DNA of 22,423 nucleotides from Fibrobacter sp. (GTDB taxonomy: Bacteria > Fibrobacterota > Fibrobacteria > Fibrobacterales > Fibrobacteraceae), in assembly GCA_017550445.1 (NCBI GenBank), contig JAFZOV010000147.1:1-22423 (forward strand), in the 5' to 3' direction. A program made the translations under genes and the position numbers. The notes beneath the pieces were generated by a model. That model did not search any database. It saw only the letters and a list, made by a program, of their open reading frames with translations, and had not been told where the DNA came from. Shown one piece after another: positions 1-7,676 of this stretch. Each line of letters starts with the position of its first letter. Positions within the stretch are counted from its first letter, which is position 1.

Positions 1-375
<375 letters not shown>

Positions 376-383
376 TCCAAAAA

Positions 384-451
384 CGTCATTGCGAGGGGCG
401 AAACGCCCCGAAGCAATCCAATTGTCATCCCCGGCTTGACCGGGAATCTCC
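384..451. repeat. Two adjacent dispersed palindromic intergenic repeats
   Basis: Unit 1 (384-420) folds as ATTGC...GCAAT around GGGGCG-aaa-CGCCCC. Unit 2 (424-451) begins GTCATCCCCGG and ends CGGGAATCTCC. Both resemble short palindromic elements scattered between genes in many bacterial genomes. A relative of unit 2 in the opposite orientation lies at 361-387 past base 21000 (21361-21387). No coding potential is seen. Confidence 0.7.
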
Positions 452-459
452 TTTTAGCA

Positions 460-490
460 AAATTCCCTCGGTAAATACCGGGGGATTTTT
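460..490 (+). terminator. Rho-independent terminator after ahcY
   Basis: The stem TTCCCTCGGT / ACCGGGGGA has a short AAAT loop and is followed by TTTTT. It lies 85 bases past the ahcY stop in the correct orientation. Confidence 0.7.
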
Positions 491-564
491 GTGTCTAGCA
501 ATATGCGCATCAGCCCTTCTTTCTAGAACGCCTGAACTTAGCTAAATCCTAATAAATCGTGTTT

Positions 565-591
565 AAAACTGCAACAAGCTGTTGCAGTTTT
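565..591 (-). terminator. Terminator-like hairpin downstream of the 618-893 gene
   Basis: This is a perfect 11-bp inverted repeat, AAAACTGCAAC / GTTGCAGTTTT, with a 5-base loop. Read on the reverse strand it starts 27 bases past the stop of the 618-893 gene and its 3' arm ends in TTTT, so it fits as that gene's terminator. It could act in both directions. Confidence 0.65.
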
Positions 592-617
592 GCGTTTTAT
601 TTTTGGGAAGATGTTGC

Positions 618-893
618 TTAAAAACATTCCACCCACTTGCCGCGGGCGATGGCACGGGCATGTATGGGCCCGAGCATCCGGCTGCCTTCCAGCGCCCAGA
701 ACACTAGATAGCTCGACGCGATGTCGACCAAATGCATGCAGTACCGGGCAGTTGCAAGGTTGTGTTTTTCGCGGTTGAAACACGACACCATCAGCAGGCG
801 CCCGCTTTTTACAGCCTTCATGCAGAAATCAGGCAACTGTTCCGGCAACTTGCAGCCCATGAACCACACGGCTGAACCGCCGTACTTCAACAC
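618..893 (-). CDS. Small uncharacterised protein with weak DprA/SLOG-like C-terminus
   Basis: The 91-aa ORF starts at GTG 893-891 and has no obvious Shine-Dalgarno sequence. Codon choice looks like the real genes nearby, and a promoter-like motif upstream and a strong hairpin downstream support it being a gene. I do not recognise the family firmly. The stretch from residue ~49 (ARYCMHLVDIASSYLVFWAL, then EGSR and ARAIARGKWVE) resembles the second half of DprA/Smf-type Rossmann folds, where R..I..L.D..LVV.A..GS..A..A...G+.V is typical. At 91 aa it is much shorter than DprA and lacks the nucleotide-binding N-terminus, so it may be a minimal SLOG-like protein or a remnant. In-frame sense codons continue a few triplets above the GTG to a TAG. 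The DprA resemblance is an inference by eye. Confidence 0.55.
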   Translation of the reverse strand: MLKYGGSAVWFMGCKLPEQLPDFCMKAVKSGRLLMVSCFNREKHNLATARYCMHLVDIASSYLVFWALEGSRMLGPIHARAIARGKWVECF

Positions 894-923
894 ATAATAC
901 GAATTAACGATCTAAAAACACGG

Positions 924-960
924 GCTGGTACTTAACCAGCTATCTCAAATATACAAAAAA
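924..960 (-). promoter_or_regulatory. Promoter-like AT motif and dyad upstream of the 618-893 gene
   Basis: On the reverse strand, TTTTTTGTATATTTGAGATA (960-941) is followed by the inverted repeat GCTGGT...ACCAGC (940-924). The same TTTTTTGTATATT core occurs upstream of the DUF58 gene (8630-8611). That recurrence suggests a promoter element, and the dyad sits where an operator or a leader hairpin would lie. Confidence 0.45.
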
Positions 961-981
961 ATTTAGCTACGTGAACTTATC

Positions 982-1191
982 CTACCTATTCCAGCCGGAA
1001 TGGCCGCTGCCGTAATAAAGGGCTTCGTCTTCGGCGGTAAAGTCGTCTGCCACGGAGTCGCGAGGCGAGAGCCAACCGCGCATTTTCCTGATACGTTCGG
1101 CCCGCGCCTTTTTAGCCTGCATTTCTTCTGTCTGCAAGCCGGCATTTTGCTCTTCGGTACGAGAATCTGTTTTCGGTGTCGAATCTTGCAT
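982..1191 (-). CDS. Small charged hypothetical protein (69 aa)
   Basis: It starts at ATG 1191-1189, with a clear Shine-Dalgarno sequence GGGAGG nine bases upstream and an AT-rich promoter-like stretch (TTTTTTTATATTAG) beyond that. It ends at TAG 984-982. The protein is hydrophilic. A Glu/Gln-rich N-terminal helix-like half (residues 1-35) is followed by a basic KKARAERIRKMRGW segment and an acidic aromatic tail ending YYGSGHSGWNR. There is no signal peptide or membrane segment. No family is recognised. It may act in the cytosol as a small structural or regulatory protein, but nothing in the sequence fixes a role. The ribosome-binding site and promoter make it a more convincing gene than its length suggests. 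Confidence 0.6.
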   Translation of the reverse strand: MQDSTPKTDSRTEEQNAGLQTEEMQAKKARAERIRKMRGWLSPRDSVADDFTAEDEALYYGSGHSGWNR

Positions 1192-1281
1192 ATCTCAATC
1201 CTCCCTGGACTATCCGATACCTAATATAAAAAAAGTATTGTTTAACATATTTTTCGCGCATAATTAGGTATATTCCAATAT

Positions 1282-2220
1282 ATGAGAAATTTTATCCTTG
1301 CCTTTTGTTTATGCACATCTTTGATTGTCGGATGCGGAGACTCAAGTTCCAATCCCGCATCGAGTTCCACCGAAGTCAAGTCTTCGAGTTCCGAGGCAAG
1401 CTCACCTGAATCTTCTAGCGCTGTAACGCCAGCCTCTAGCGAAACGCAAACGGAAAAATCTTCTAGCAGCGTCGCTGGCAACGATGATGACGGCAAATGT
1501 ACCGCCTGCGATAGCTTTACTGCAGCAGACCCAGAGCTCACCGAAAACGGCGGCAAGGGTTCTGTGACCACTTACGGGAGCATTACCGCAAAAGAAACGA
1601 GCCTAGGCGGCGCCTGCAATTACGGGCAAACTAATATTCAATACTATGCTGCGATTCATGTAAACGTGTCACCGGGAGACGATAAAGGTCCGTGGAATGG
1701 TGGCGCTGCATGCGGCGGCTGCGTTCACGTAAAAGCGAAAACTCCCGATGGCTGGAAAGAAGTCACCGTACGCATTACCGACCGCTGCCCCGATGCAAAT
1801 TGTGGCGTAGACTTGGGCGGAGCTCCAGCCTCCGACATTATGGGAATCAACGTGGGTCGTTATTATGGCGAATGGGAATTCGTAAGCTGCGAAGGCGTAG
1901 AAGGCGTCTGGGGTGATTCCACCTCGATTTGGGTCAAGGAAGGCGCCAGCGAATTCTGGAGCATCATTCATGTGCGAAACCCCAAGGACATGGTAAAATC
2001 CATTACGATTTACGGCGTAGACACCCGCGATGTTCATGAACTCGAAATGGTCGTGGGCACCGAAAATTTCTGGACTGTTCCGCAAAGCGTGTTGCAGACT
2101 GACAACCGTTACCGTGTCGTGGTGAAGTACCGCACCGGTAAAGACGACGAATGGAAAATCAAGGGATCCGACCTAGCTGTACCTGAAGCGAATTTGTATC
2201 TGTACGAGCATCGGGAATAA
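1282..2220 (+). CDS. Expansin-like lipoprotein (DPBB domain plus CBM63-like domain)
   Basis: The 312-aa product has a lipoprotein signal peptide (residues 1-18, lipobox VGC with Cys18). A serine-rich linker (about 21-65) of the kind common in secreted Fibrobacter proteins follows. A double-psi beta-barrel-like domain (about 92-203) contains GGACNYG, a CGGCVHV motif, and TDRCPDANCGVDLG with Asp167 at the position of the key Asp of bacterial expansins. The C-terminal domain (about 215-312) starts WVKEGASEFWSIIHVRN, which matches the SxWWAAIQVRN segment of EXLX1-type expansins with its cellulose-binding aromatics. Expansins loosen cellulose networks without hydrolysis. The predicted location is the outer membrane, facing the medium or the periplasm. 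The extra cysteines in domain 1 (for example 112, 144, 147, 169, 174, 203) suggest disulfides, as in plant expansins. An AT-rich promoter-like stretch lies just upstream and no strong ribosome-binding site is seen. Confidence 0.85.
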   Translation: MRNFILAFCLCTSLIVGCGDSSSNPASSSTEVKSSSSEASSPESSSAVTPASSETQTEKSSSSVAGNDDDGKCTACDSFTAADPELTENGGKGSVTTYGSITAKETSLGGACNYGQTNIQYYAAIHVNVSPGDDKGPWNGGAACGGCVHVKAKTPDGWKEVTVRITDRCPDANCGVDLGGAPASDIMGINVGRYYGEWEFVSCEGVEGVWGDSTSIWVKEGASEFWSIIHVRNPKDMVKSITIYGVDTRDVHELEMVVGTENFWTVPQSVLQTDNRYRVVVKYRTGKDDEWKIKGSDLAVPEANLYLYEHRE

Positions 2221-2299
2221 CCAAGGTTGCTTTTAGCTCCTTCAAAATCTTTTTAAATTATCCATGTAAAAAAAGAAATGTCGCAGGAGGACAGCTGGT

Positions 2300-3676
2300 A
2301 TGGATTTTGATAAGATTCTCTCGCATTATAGGGCTAAAGCCTGTATAATGTCCGTGGAACTTTACCCGGATGGATCTTATGGGAATATTCGTGTCGTGGC
2401 AGGGAACAAGGCTCATTGCGATGATATGGAAGCATTGACGCATCGTCCGTTTGTACCGAACTCACCATACGAGATGTGCTTCCCGAAAAACCAGAATTTC
2501 GAAGACCACTGTTTCCGCTGCGTGCAGTCGGGCAAGCCGCTCCATGCCTATGTAGACCTCTACATGATGGGCCTTTGGCTGAACATGTTCCTGATGCCGC
2601 TGGAATCTGACAGCGAAAATATCGGCTACTGCATTTACTGCTACGATGTAGAACCCAAGGCAGATTCTTCGGCCATGGCAGACCTTTCTGCAGAAACCGC
2701 TAAAGACGTACTTAAAACGCACATCAAGTTGCGCGGTTCGGACAATGTGAAGCAGACTTTCCAAGAGGTTGTCGAAGACATCCGTAAAATATGCGATTCC
2801 GACCACTGTTGCATTTTGCTGACCGATGCCGAAAATCGCGAGTGCTCGATTTTTGCAGAATCCATTCGCGAAGGCATCAAAATAAAACCGATGTCTCGGT
2901 ATGTTGAAGGCTTTTATGCAATTGCCGAAACTTGGCCGGAAACTCTTGCGGGTAGCACCTGCATTATCGCAAAAGATGAACGCGACATGCAAAAGCTGCG
3001 TTTGGCAAACCCGATTTGGGGCTCGATGCTTGATCTCTCCGGCGTAAAGACGATTGTACTTTTCCCGTTACGGCACGGCGGCGAATTGCTTGGCTACATG
3101 TGGACCGTAAACTTCAATGTCAACGACGTGTTGAAAATCAAGGAAACGCTTGAAGTGATGTCGTTCCTTATTGCATCTGAAATTTCAAGCTACTTGCTTT
3201 TGAATAAGCTTCAGGTTATGAGCACAATTGATTCGCTTACCGGCGTCAAGAATCGTAACATGATGAACCACCGCATCGACCAAATTGTAGCAGGACGCGA
3301 ACCTACGCCTATAGCTGTCGTATTCGCCGACTTGAATGGTCTGAAGCGAATGAACGACGAACAGGGACATATTTCCGGTGATAAAGTATTACGTTCGGCA
3401 GCAGAAATTTTGCAGTACGTTTTCCCAAATGAAAACGTGTATCGCGCCGGTGGGGACGAATTCATGGTGCTTGTTTCGGACGTGACTGAAGACGAATTGA
3501 ATAAACGAGTTACCAAAATCCGCACAATGGCAAAACTATCCGAAAATGTACGTTTCTCCATTGGTACATGTTACGGAGAACCGGATGTTCGTAGGGCGAT
3601 GCATATAGCAGACGAACAGATGTATGCCGACAAGAATTCTTTCTATTCTGAGCATCCTGAATTAAAATACAGATAA
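2300..3676 (+). CDS. GGDEF-domain protein, putative diguanylate cyclase with GAF-like sensor
   Basis: This is a 458-aa soluble protein. The N-terminal ~115 residues form a PAS-like module with several Cys residues (C60, C71, C74, C111, C114). A middle region (about 135-300) resembles a GAF domain. The C-terminal GGDEF domain (about 308-450) has DSLTGVKNR at 311-319, the metal-binding FADLNGLK at 342-349 and an intact AGGDEF at 383-388, consistent with synthesis of cyclic-di-GMP from two GTP. No RxxD inhibitory site is visible before GGDEF, so product feedback may be absent. No membrane segments are seen. The start is well set by an AGGAGG ribosome-binding site (about 2285-2290) nine bases before ATG 2300. 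It ends 14 bases before the polymerase gene, so the two may be co-transcribed. Confidence 0.9.
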   Translation: MDFDKILSHYRAKACIMSVELYPDGSYGNIRVVAGNKAHCDDMEALTHRPFVPNSPYEMCFPKNQNFEDHCFRCVQSGKPLHAYVDLYMMGLWLNMFLMPLESDSENIGYCIYCYDVEPKADSSAMADLSAETAKDVLKTHIKLRGSDNVKQTFQEVVEDIRKICDSDHCCILLTDAENRECSIFAESIREGIKIKPMSRYVEGFYAIAETWPETLAGSTCIIAKDERDMQKLRLANPIWGSMLDLSGVKTIVLFPLRHGGELLGYMWTVNFNVNDVLKIKETLEVMSFLIASEISSYLLLNKLQVMSTIDSLTGVKNRNMMNHRIDQIVAGREPTPIAVVFADLNGLKRMNDEQGHISGDKVLRSAAEILQYVFPNENVYRAGGDEFMVLVSDVTEDELNKRVTKIRTMAKLSENVRFSIGTCYGEPDVRRAMHIADEQMYADKNSFYSEHPELKYR

Positions 3677-3690
3677 GACCGTGAGGCTCT

Positions 3691-5091
3691 ATGAACCAGC
3701 CTCGCGAATCTCGCACATACGCAGCCATAGACTTAAAGTCGTTCTTTGCCTCGGTGGAATGCATTCTCCGAGGACTTGATCCGTTAAAAGCGAAGTTGGT
3801 TGTTGCCGACGAGAGTCGCACCGAAAAGACGATTTGCTTGGCGGTAACTCCCGCGCTAAAGGCTTACGGGATTCCGGGGCGTGCGCGACTTTTCGAAGTG
3901 AATCAGAAGGTGCGCGACGTGCAGCGGCGTACCGGCGAAAAGATCGAATTTACGATTGCGAAACCGCAGATGGCAAAATACGTGGAATATTCCACGAAGG
4001 TCTACAACGTTTATCTGAAGTATCTAAGCGCTGAAGACATTCATGCGTATTCGATTGACGAATGTTTTTTGGATTTGACGCGCTACCTTAAGTTGTACAA
4101 AAAGCCTGCGCGGGAACTGGTGAAAACGATTATTCAAGATGTTTTCACGACTACGGGGATTACGGCTACAGGCGGCATCGGCACGAATCTGTACCTTTGC
4201 AAGATTGCAATGGATGTGATGGCGAAGCATGTAGACGCAGATGCCGATGGCGTGCGCATTGCGGAACTTGACGAGATGAGTTACCGCAAGCAGCTTTGGG
4301 CGCATAGACCGCTCACGAGTTTTTGGCAAGTGGGCCGCGGCATTGCTGAGCGCTTGGAAACTTGCCGTTTGAATGGCGGGCGTGGCATTTACACCATGGG
4401 TGATATTGCTCGCGTGAGTGTGAAAAATCCAGAAGCGTTGTACAAGTTGTTTGGCGTGAATGCGGAACTTTTGATTGACCACGCTTGGGGTTACGAACCT
4501 TGCACCATTGCAGACATCAAAAAGGCGAAACCGCGTTCGCAAAGTACAGGTGAAGGCCAAGTGCTACAAGATCCGTACTCATTTGACAAGGCGCGAATCG
4601 TGGTGCGCGAAATGGTAGATACGGTTTCAATGACGCTGATTGCACACGACTTGGTGACAAACGCGATGGTGCTTACCGTAGGTTACGACCGCGAAAATGT
4701 GGATAAGGGTATTTACCGTGGTGAGACCGTAGTAGATGTTTACGGTCGCACGCTCCCCAAACCCGCGCATGGCACTGCAAATATCGGCTATTACACGAGT
4801 TCGCAATCGGTGATGGCAGATGCGGTGATGAAACTTTTTGACCGCATCGTGAACCCGAAACTTACGGTTCGCAGGTTGAATCTTGTTGCCGCAAACATTG
4901 TGGATGCAAGTCACGAACAATACGACTTGTTTACCGATGTGCAAAAACAGGAACGCGAAAAGAAACGCTTGAAAGCAGAGCTGCTGATTAAAAAGCGCTT
5001 TGGCAAGAATGCGATTGTCAAGGGAATGGACTTGCAAGAGGGCGCCACCACCATCGAACGCAACGGACAAATCGGAGGACACAGGGCGTAA
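3691..5091 (+). CDS. Y-family DNA polymerase (UmuC/UvrX-like translesion polymerase)
   Basis: The 466-aa product shows Y-family motifs in order: AAIDLKSFFASVEC (11-24) with the catalytic Asp14, SIDECFLDLT (121-130) with the catalytic Asp123-Glu124 pair, and GGIGTNLYLCKIAMDVMAKH (finger and palm). HhH-like and little-finger regions follow. EQYDLF at 409-414 fits a beta-clamp binding motif of the QxxLF type. The family copies damaged DNA with low fidelity. The sequence is closer to Gram-positive UvrX/YqjW-type polymerases than to DinB, judging from overall motifs and from the small partner gene behind it. A GTGAGG ribosome-binding site precedes ATG 3691. No LexA-type box is obvious upstream. 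The stop codon overlaps a heptanucleotide repeat. Confidence 0.9.
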   Translation: MNQPRESRTYAAIDLKSFFASVECILRGLDPLKAKLVVADESRTEKTICLAVTPALKAYGIPGRARLFEVNQKVRDVQRRTGEKIEFTIAKPQMAKYVEYSTKVYNVYLKYLSAEDIHAYSIDECFLDLTRYLKLYKKPARELVKTIIQDVFTTTGITATGGIGTNLYLCKIAMDVMAKHVDADADGVRIAELDEMSYRKQLWAHRPLTSFWQVGRGIAERLETCRLNGGRGIYTMGDIARVSVKNPEALYKLFGVNAELLIDHAWGYEPCTIADIKKAKPRSQSTGEGQVLQDPYSFDKARIVVREMVDTVSMTLIAHDLVTNAMVLTVGYDRENVDKGIYRGETVVDVYGRTLPKPAHGTANIGYYTSSQSVMADAVMKLFDRIVNPKLTVRRLNLVAANIVDASHEQYDLFTDVQKQEREKKRLKAELLIKKRFGKNAIVKGMDLQEGATTIERNGQIGGHRA

Positions 5092-5124
5092 TGTGGAATG
5101 TGAGATGTGTAATGTGGGATGAAT
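5090..5124 (+). repeat. Five heptanucleotide tandem repeats at a gene junction
   Basis: Consecutive 7-base units are AATGTGG, AATGTGA, GATGTGT, AATGTGG and GATGAAT. They begin in the polymerase stop codon and run over the start codon region of the next gene. Each unit contains ATG and the unit length is not a multiple of three, so copy-number change would move the upstream ATGs relative to the downstream frame. Confidence 0.7.
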
Positions 5125-5337
5125 CTTATGGTTGATTATTCTGATATAATTGATTTGCCGTATCCGCGAAACGACTGGAACTTTTTAATGAAGCACCCTC
5201 GCATGGCCATAGAAGACCGCGCGAAGATTTTCCACCCTTTTGCAGCACTTCGCGGACATTCCGAGGCGCTAGAGGCTACCGCTGAACGCAAAGAAGAAGC
5301 AGTGGCGAACGAACTCACGCTAGACGAGAATTACTAA
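5119..5337 (+). CDS. Small polymerase-associated protein (YolD-context type)
   Basis: The product is 72 aa (69 if ATG 5128 is used). The core PRMAIEDRAKIFHPFAALRG (about residues 28-47), preceded by DIIDLPYP, matches a small conserved protein commonly encoded directly behind UvrX-type Y-family polymerases in Firmicutes, where HPRMSMxDRAAQFSPFAAL is typical. Its biochemical role is not established; it is presumed to assist or regulate the polymerase. The gene lies 27 bases behind the polymerase stop, within or next to the heptanucleotide repeat, so translation is probably coupled. The start choice is uncertain: GTGGG precedes 5119 closely, and 5128 gives the N-terminus MVDYSDII. The family match is recalled from pattern and was not searched. 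Confidence 0.75.
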   Translation: MNLMVDYSDIIDLPYPRNDWNFLMKHPRMAIEDRAKIFHPFAALRGHSEALEATAERKEEAVANELTLDENY

Positions 5338-5371
5338 ATTAATTATGTAAATCCTTTCACCCGAGGTCATT

Positions 5372-5719
5372 ATGAATCTTGATGATGAACGTATTCGCGA
5401 ACTCCAGCGCAAAGACCAAGAGCACGACGCTCGCCTGGATATGCAAAAGGAAAAGGATGATGAACACGACGTTCGCATTGACGCTTTATACAGCAAGGAA
5501 CGCGAGCAGGAATTCAAATTAAAAGCGCAGATGGCAAAAGATGCGGAACATGATTTCCGCTTGAATTCGGTCGATTCTGTAAACAAGATGCAGGACACGG
5601 AATTGCATCGTCAATCGGAAAAGGATCGCGAACACGATGCCCGATTGGATGCTCTTGAAAAGCTTTGCGCCGAATTGGCTGCACGCGTGACCGCCCTTGA
5701 AGAACAATTGAAAAAGTAG
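5372..5719 (+). CDS. Coiled-coil-like protein built of 14-residue repeats
   Basis: This 115-aa, highly charged protein has no signal peptide or membrane segment. The unit K-D-x-E-H-D-x-R-L-D recurs with exact 14-residue spacing: Lys at 14, 28, 42, 56 and 84, His at 18, 32, 60 and 88 (Gln at 46 and 74), and a hydrophobic residue at 22, 36, 50, 64, 78 and 92. The last ~25 residues (LEKLCAELAARVTALEEQLKK) form a conventional leucine-containing coiled coil that could oligomerise the protein. The 14-residue period equals two heptads, so an extended helix is expected. A CGAGG ribosome-binding site precedes ATG 5372. The stop is one base before the start of the GTPase gene, implying coupled expression. 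No function can be assigned. Confidence 0.75.
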   Translation: MNLDDERIRELQRKDQEHDARLDMQKEKDDEHDVRIDALYSKEREQEFKLKAQMAKDAEHDFRLNSVDSVNKMQDTELHRQSEKDREHDARLDALEKLCAELAARVTALEEQLKK

Positions 5720-5720
5720 T

Positions 5721-7676
5721 ATGAATCAGCCCGTTCGCAACATTGCAATTCTCGCTCATGTAGACGCCGGTAAAACGACGCTTTCGGAGCGTATTCTGTT
5801 TGCGGCGGGCGAAGTTCGCCGGCCGGGCAAGGTTGAAGAAGGCCTTGCCACCATGGACTACATGCCCGAAGAAAAAGAGCGCGGCATTACCATCGAAAGC
5901 GGCGTGGCGCATTTTGAATGGAAGAACACCTGGTTCAATTTTATCGATACGCCGGGGCATGTGGATTTTGGCGCCGAAGTCGACACGGCGTTGACAGCCG
6001 TCGAGGGCGCGGTTCTTGTGGTGAGTGCCGCGAGCGGAGTTGAAACGCAGACGGTGGCCGCCTTCCGTAAACTGCGCGAAGCGGGCGTGCGCACGATTTT
6101 GTTCGTGAACAAGCTCGACAATCCCGATTACTCGCTCGACGAAACCTTAATCAACATCGAAGAAGTTCTGGGCGTGCGCCCGGTGCTTATGACAGTGCCT
6201 GAATACAAGGGCGGCAAGATGACGGCAGTGCTTGATGTACTCAGCAAAAGCCGCTTGGTGCATTCGGATTCGGGCGAAGAAATTGTAGATGATTCTTGGC
6301 CGCAAGCGGGCGAAGTGAGCGATTCTACCGAGAAAATCAAGAAGCATTATGCCGAGGCCGTAGAATTTGCAAGCAACTTCGATGATGAAGTCTTGCAGCT
6401 TGCGCTTGAAGGCAAACCGGTTCCACCCAAGGTGCTTTTGCGCGGGCTCAAGGAACTGGCGAAGAGTAATGATTATGCGCTTTGCTATGCAGGCTCTGCG
6501 ATAGAAGGCTTTGGCGTGCGCAGCCTTACCACGGCACTTTCGTTCTTTTTGCCCGATGTGCCGCAATTTGCCGACAATGAATTAGGCCAAGTGATTCGCT
6601 TGCGTCACTTTAAGGGTGTGGGCGAAATTTCGCTGTTCCGCAGTCACACGAACATGGAACGCAAGGAATGGCCTGCTGGTTTTGAATTCTCGCGACTCAA
6701 AGCGAACTTGTTGCAGCCTGTTGACGAGATTCGCTCCGGCGATATTTACGCCATGCGTAGCCCCTTTGAAACGGAACTCGGACAGGTGATTTATTTAGAC
6801 GGCACGTTGCCGGAGTCTGTCGCAGGGGTCGGCGCGGAACCCTCCATTCGCGATAAGTACCAGCCGCTTTTGCAGACCCGCTTAGAATGCCTAGGTTCCG
6901 ACGATTATCATCATGTCGAAAAGAGTCTGAATATGCTTAGCCGTATGGACCCTAGTTTCCGCGTGCAGAAAGACGATGGTGGATTCTGGTATTTGCATAC
7001 GGTGGGCGAGGTGCAACTTGATGTTTTGCTTGCTCGCCTAAAGCGAGAATTCGGCTGCGAAGTGCGTGCCGGAAGCCCTGAGGTGCGCTGGCAAGAACGC
7101 TTGTGCCGTAACGTAGGCCCCGTCGAAAATACGTTCCAGCTTGGCCCCCATAAGATTTCGATTAAGCTTTCGGCAAGTCCGCTTGATGGCGATGCGCACG
7201 ACATTCGATTGTCTGCTGAATTTTTGGAAACTGCTCCGCGTGAAATTTTGGCCGGTGTGCGTTCGGCGCTTTTGGAATCTACAGAAATCGGCGTGCTCGG
7301 CAAGGGCGCGCTCGTGGGTGTGTGCTTTGAAGTCCATGAATTCACCTGGACCGAAGGCGCTTTGCCGCCTATGATTAAGAAGGCTTGCGCCGATGCGGTC
7401 ACGAAACTCATCAAGCCCGCCGACGTGCAACTTTACGAACCCATTATGGAATTGTCGCTTGAATGCCCCGTGAATTTTGCGGGCCTCGTGACGGGCGACA
7501 TTCAGTCCCGCGACGGTAAAGTGAAAGAAATCGGTGGCGACGGCAAGACGCATTTTTTGAAAGCCGAAGTTCCGCTCCGCAAAATCTTCGGTTACGCCAC
7601 AGGCGTGCGCAGCATTAGCAAAGGCACCGCGCTTTACAGCATGAAGTTGCTCGGTTACAAACCAGCGACGATATAG
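5721..7676 (+). CDS. EF-G/TetM-like translational GTPase
   Basis: The 651-aa product is near the length of ribosomal protection proteins (about 640) and shorter than canonical EF-G (about 700). GTPase motifs are intact: AHVDAGKT 12-19 (G1), RGITIES 54-60 (G2), DTPGH 76-80 (G3) and NKLD 130-133 (G4). After domains II and III, domain IV lacks the glycine-rich GGRGQYGHV stretch of EF-G. Instead it reads VRWQERLCRNVGPVENTFQ and KISIKLSASPL, closer to the TetM/TetO arrangement. Domain V retains EF-G features (LVTGDIQSRDGKVKEI, VPLRKIFGYATGVRS). It binds the ribosome by homology. It could act as an alternative elongation or recycling factor or a ribosomal protection factor; resistance cannot be concluded. 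The start lies one base after the 14-residue-repeat gene. Confidence 0.85.
   Translation: MNQPVRNIAILAHVDAGKTTLSERILFAAGEVRRPGKVEEGLATMDYMPEEKERGITIESGVAHFEWKNTWFNFIDTPGHVDFGAEVDTALTAVEGAVLVVSAASGVETQTVAAFRKLREAGVRTILFVNKLDNPDYSLDETLINIEEVLGVRPVLMTVPEYKGGKMTAVLDVLSKSRLVHSDSGEEIVDDSWPQAGEVSDSTEKIKKHYAEAVEFASNFDDEVLQLALEGKPVPPKVLLRGLKELAKSNDYALCYAGSAIEGFGVRSLTTALSFFLPDVPQFADNELGQVIRLRHFKGVGEISLFRSHTNMERKEWPAGFEFSRLKANLLQPVDEIRSGDIYAMRSPFETELGQVIYLDGTLPESVAGVGAEPSIRDKYQPLLQTRLECLGSDDYHHVEKSLNMLSRMDPSFRVQKDDGGFWYLHTVGEVQLDVLLARLKREFGCEVRAGSPEVRWQERLCRNVGPVENTFQLGPHKISIKLSASPLDGDAHDIRLSAEFLETAPREILAGVRSALLESTEIGVLGKGALVGVCFEVHEFTWTEGALPPMIKKACADAVTKLIKPADVQLYEPIMELSLECPVNFAGLVTGDIQSRDGKVKEIGGDGKTHFLKAEVPLRKIFGYATGVRSISKGTALYSMKLLGYKPATI

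Noticed and set aside
1242..1571. 109-aa reverse-strand frame opposite the lipoprotein linker
   Set aside because: It is produced by the repetitive serine codons on the other strand. No start signals are seen.
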